From the NCBI GenBank assembly GCA_023254365.1, contig JALRLQ010000074.1, forward strand, positions 1 through 7,178: 7,178 nt of DNA. Direction: 5' to 3'. Below are positions 5,459 through 7,178 of this stretch, piece by piece. Source of the stretch: Candidatus Poseidonia sp. (GTDB taxonomy: Archaea > Thermoplasmatota > Poseidoniia > Poseidoniales > Poseidoniaceae). A program made the translations under genes and the position numbers. Each line of letters starts with the position of its first letter. Positions within the stretch are counted from its first letter, which is position 1. The notes under the pieces were generated by a model. That model worked only from the letters and a program-made list of their open reading frames with translations. It was not told where the DNA came from and made no database searches.

Positions 5459-7178
5459 TCATGCCGTCTCTTCGACCGTCACGGATCGTTGAAGTTGGAT
5501 TGACCAGATCTCGTACCCGTAGGTTCCGTCATCTGCAGCGAAGTAGTAGGTGTCGGCGATGAGGAGAGACAGGTGAATGCCTGGATTGCTGTTGTTTGAC
5601 CCGACGTTGATGTCAGCGAGTTGGTATGAAACACCGAGCACGTTGTCGTACGCCCACAATTCCGTTCCGTTGATTCCGTCGTTCGCACTGAACACAAAGA
5701 GGTCGCCGTATTGCACCATCCCGTAATAGCCTACGTAACTGCTGGTGTGGCGACCGGTGTTGATATCGGTCAAGGTTCGCATGGAAAAATCAGCCGTGTC
5801 CAACACCCACAATTCTCCCCCATCGAGGCCAAATGCTGGCGAAAGTGAACCGGTGAAGTAGAGGAGGTCGCCTCCCACCCACGACGTCATGCTGCCGGGA
5901 TAGTGGAGGTCGAGATCAACGGTCAGTTCCCATACCGTACCGTTGAGTGAACTGTAGGCCCAGAGGCCGTTGTGCGAGGTTCGGTCCCAAGCGTCAAAAT
6001 AGAGGATGCCGTTGATGCTGTGAGCCATGGACCCACCCGGATCGCTGCCGTACGTCCCTGCCCGGTCGTCAATGTTCGCCACCATCCAAACCGTGCTGTT
6101 CGAGGTATCATAAGCCCACAATTCGGGCCCGTTTTTGCCGTCATTCGCATCAAAAAACAATGTATCACCCATCACATGGGCCATCGTGTCTCCAGGAGAA
6201 CTTCCTGAGCTTCCTTCATTGATGTCGCTCACAAAATAGGTCGTGTGATTGGCGGTGTTGTGAGCCCATAATTCTGTACCGTACGCATCGGTTTCGGCGC
6301 TGAACAGCAAAATGTTTCCAACGACCGCAGAGAGGTACTGGCCGGGATTGGCGTCTCCGTCAATGTTGATGTCGGCCACCAACCACGACGTGCGATTCAC
6401 CGTGTTGTAGGCAAACAATTCATTTCCGAAACCGTCCGAATTGGCGTTGAAGTACATCGTCGTGCCGAAGACTTCGTGCATGAAGGCGCCCGGGTAACTG
6501 CTGTAATACTCTACGAAATCCATCACCTTCTGTGTGGTGTTGGATACGGTGTTGTGAACGTAAAGTTCAGTCCCGGTTCCAGAATTGGCCGCAGCAAAGA
6601 ACAGGTCGTTTCCAATCACCCTCACCATCCTCTCGCCGAACGTAAGGACGCCGTCAAAGACCTGCCACGTTGCACCGTTGGTCGTGTCGAGGGCCCAGAG
6701 CCCCCCGGTGCCAGGGTTTGTGCCAGTGCCGATATCGTAAAACAAGACGTCACCAATCACCGCTTGAACCATCTTTCCGGGCTGACTGGTGTTGATTTCA
6801 GGGTAGAAATCGGAGTGGCGCTGAAGCACCGTGCGTGTGCAAACGGTGGTGCGCTTGTCCACTTCTCCGTCATCCAACACGCCATCATCGGCGGTTCCGT
6901 CGCCTTCTCCGTTGTCTCGGCCTTCCAACAGCGTTCGGGCATCACCGTCGTTGCAGTCCCCGCTTCCTCCAGAGATCACCATACTAAGTGGGACTCCTTG
7001 CGACGAATTACCGGTTCCGTTTCCGGTGTTGTTCCCCGTCCCTGTTCCGTTCCCGGTGTTGTTGCCGGTGGTATCTCCTGTCCCGGTTCCGTTCCCGGTG
7101 TTGTTCCCCGTCCCGGTTCCGTTTCCGGTGGTGTTCCCCGTCCCGGTTCCGTTTCCGGTGCTGTTCCCCGTCCCGGTT
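5459..7178 (-). CDS. ELWxxD-repeat exoprotein, 5' end beyond the window (partial)
   Basis: The reading frame is open from the right edge to a TGA at 5459-5461, giving 572 visible residues. The ATG at 6982 is internal and should not be taken as the start: 65 more in-frame codons precede it and no signal peptide follows it. The visible order is a Thr/Gly/Asn decapeptide linker, an Asp-rich module bounded by two cysteines (6836-6961), then about nine repeats of roughly 50 residues with the pattern VxGDxLFFxAxDGxxGxELW then DINxGxxxSxPG. These match the ELWxxDGT repeat family, which is known from secreted proteins and is probably a beta-propeller. The protein ends in VTVEETA with no C-terminal membrane helix, so any anchor or signal peptide must be N-terminal and outside the window. 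No catalytic residues were recognised. It is probably extracellular. It lies 308 bp upstream of the VWA protein on the same strand. Family assignment is confident; function is unknown. Confidence 0.93.
   Translation of the reverse strand, partial: TGTGNSTGNGTGTGNTTGNGTGTGNNTGNGTGTGDTTGNNTGNGTGTGNNTGNGTGNSSQGVPLSMVISGGSGDCNDGDARTLLEGRDNGEGDGTADDGVLDDGEVDKRTTVCTRTVLQRHSDFYPEINTSQPGKMVQAVIGDVLFYDIGTGTNPGTGGLWALDTTNGATWQVFDGVLTFGERMVRVIGNDLFFAAANSGTGTELYVHNTVSNTTQKVMDFVEYYSSYPGAFMHEVFGTTMYFNANSDGFGNELFAYNTVNRTSWLVADINIDGDANPGQYLSAVVGNILLFSAETDAYGTELWAHNTANHTTYFVSDINEGSSGSSPGDTMAHVMGDTLFFDANDGKNGPELWAYDTSNSTVWMVANIDDRAGTYGSDPGGSMAHSINGILYFDAWDRTSHNGLWAYSSLNGTVWELTVDLDLHYPGSMTSWVGGDLLYFTGSLSPAFGLDGGELWVLDTADFSMRTLTDINTGRHTSSYVGYYGMVQYGDLFVFSANDGINGTELWAYDNVLGVSYQLADINVGSNNSNPGIHLSLLIADTYYFAADDGTYGYEIWSIQLQRSVTVEETA
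5498..6823 (-). repeat. About nine ELWxxD-type propeller repeats
   Basis: The repeats are 46-54 residues each. First-half strands VIGDVLFY, VIGNDLFF, VFGTTMYF, VVGNILLF, VMGDTLFF, INGILYF, GGDLLYF, YGDLFVF and IADTYYF are followed by (E)LW/F/Y motifs: GGLWALD, TELYVHN, NELFAYN, TELWAHN, PELWAYD, NGLWAY, GELWVLD, TELWAYD and YEIWS. Second halves have DINxGxxxSxPG. The array begins with a lone second half (EINTSQPG) and ends with a lone first half, so the two may pair to close a ring. ELWxxDGT repeats are an established family; the propeller fold is inferred. Confidence 0.85.
6836..6961 (-). other. Asp-rich cysteine-bounded module (DUF7151-like)
   Basis: Between the linker and the ELWxxD repeats, a segment of about 42 residues reads GDCNDGDARTLLEGRDNGEG and continues GTADDGVLDDGEVDKRTTVC. 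The shape, with an initial cysteine, LxxGxDxGxGxGxxxDGxLxxGEVDxTxxVC and a closing cysteine, resembles the short repeat that I recall as DUF7151 in secreted bacterial and archaeal proteins. Asp and Gly spacing suggests a calcium loop. The two cysteines could form one disulfide. The family name is from memory. Confidence 0.55.
7007..7178 (-). repeat. 30-bp minisatellite encoding TGTGNxTGNG decapeptides
   Basis: Just inside the right edge the coding strand repeats a 30-bp unit that encodes TGTGNxTGNG, where x is Ser, Thr or Asn. Copies are at 7148-7177, 7118-7147, 7088-7117 and 7016-7045. One enlarged 42-bp copy (7046-7087) carries Asp in place of the first Asn and four extra residues. A partial TGN ends at 7007. 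The array runs off the window, so its full copy number is unknown. Nearly every unit holds two N-x-T/S sequons (NST, NTT or NNT, and NGT). It reads as a flexible, probably glycosylated linker between an N-terminal part and the repeat domain. Confidence 0.9.

Noticed and set aside
7007..7178. Val/Pro/Phe-rich open reading on the + strand across the 30-bp repeats
   Set aside because: It is the antisense of the TGTGNxTGNG repeat; the minus-strand frame joins smoothly to the Asp-rich module and the ELWxxD repeats.
7007..7178. CRISPR-like array
   Set aside because: The 30-bp units are tandem without unique spacers and lie in frame within a coding region.

Overview
The window looks like a piece of an archaeal chromosome that encodes very large secreted proteins. 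The most likely source is a marine Thermoplasmatota archaeon of the Poseidoniales (Marine Group II) type. This is inferred, not proven. It rests on a giant exoprotein with a signal peptide, acidic DGDGIPD repeats, a single C-terminal membrane helix and a Trp-rich cytoplasmic tail. It also rests on dense N-x-S/T sequons and on an AT-rich TATA-like box about 25 bp before a start codon that has no Shine-Dalgarno. A bacterium with similar exoproteins is the main alternative.

Layout. Positions 1-422 hold no convincing complete gene. A short frame open from the left edge on the + strand ends at 73 and may be the tail of a neighbouring convergent gene. The rest has three perfect short hairpins, two of them followed by T5 runs on opposite strands, as expected between convergent genes. 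Positions 423-5150 (minus strand) encode a 1575-residue membrane-anchored surface protein. Its order is signal peptide, four propeller-type repeats, a von Willebrand factor A (VWA) domain with an intact DxSxS metal site, three more propeller-type repeats, several beta-sandwich-like regions, thrombospondin-type-3-like calcium repeats, one transmembrane helix, and a cytoplasmic helical region with a Trp-rich end. Positions 5151-5458 are intergenic and carry the likely promoter of this gene. Positions 5459 to beyond 7178 (minus strand) encode the C-terminal 573 codons, counting the stop, of a second exoprotein. It has a Thr/Gly/Asn decapeptide linker, an Asp-rich cysteine-bounded module, and about nine ELWxxD-type repeats. 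Its start lies outside the window.

Both genes point the same way, are separated by 308 bp, and encode repeat-built extracellular proteins rich in N-glycosylation sequons. They are best read as neighbouring cell-surface or secreted proteins for adhesion or binding. No enzyme active site is visible in either. The most unusual points are the VWA domain nested inside a seven-repeat propeller-like array, with a GC-rich patch over that insertion; the sequon-packed 30-bp minisatellite at the right edge; and the sequon kept at the same place in five successive ELWxxD repeats.
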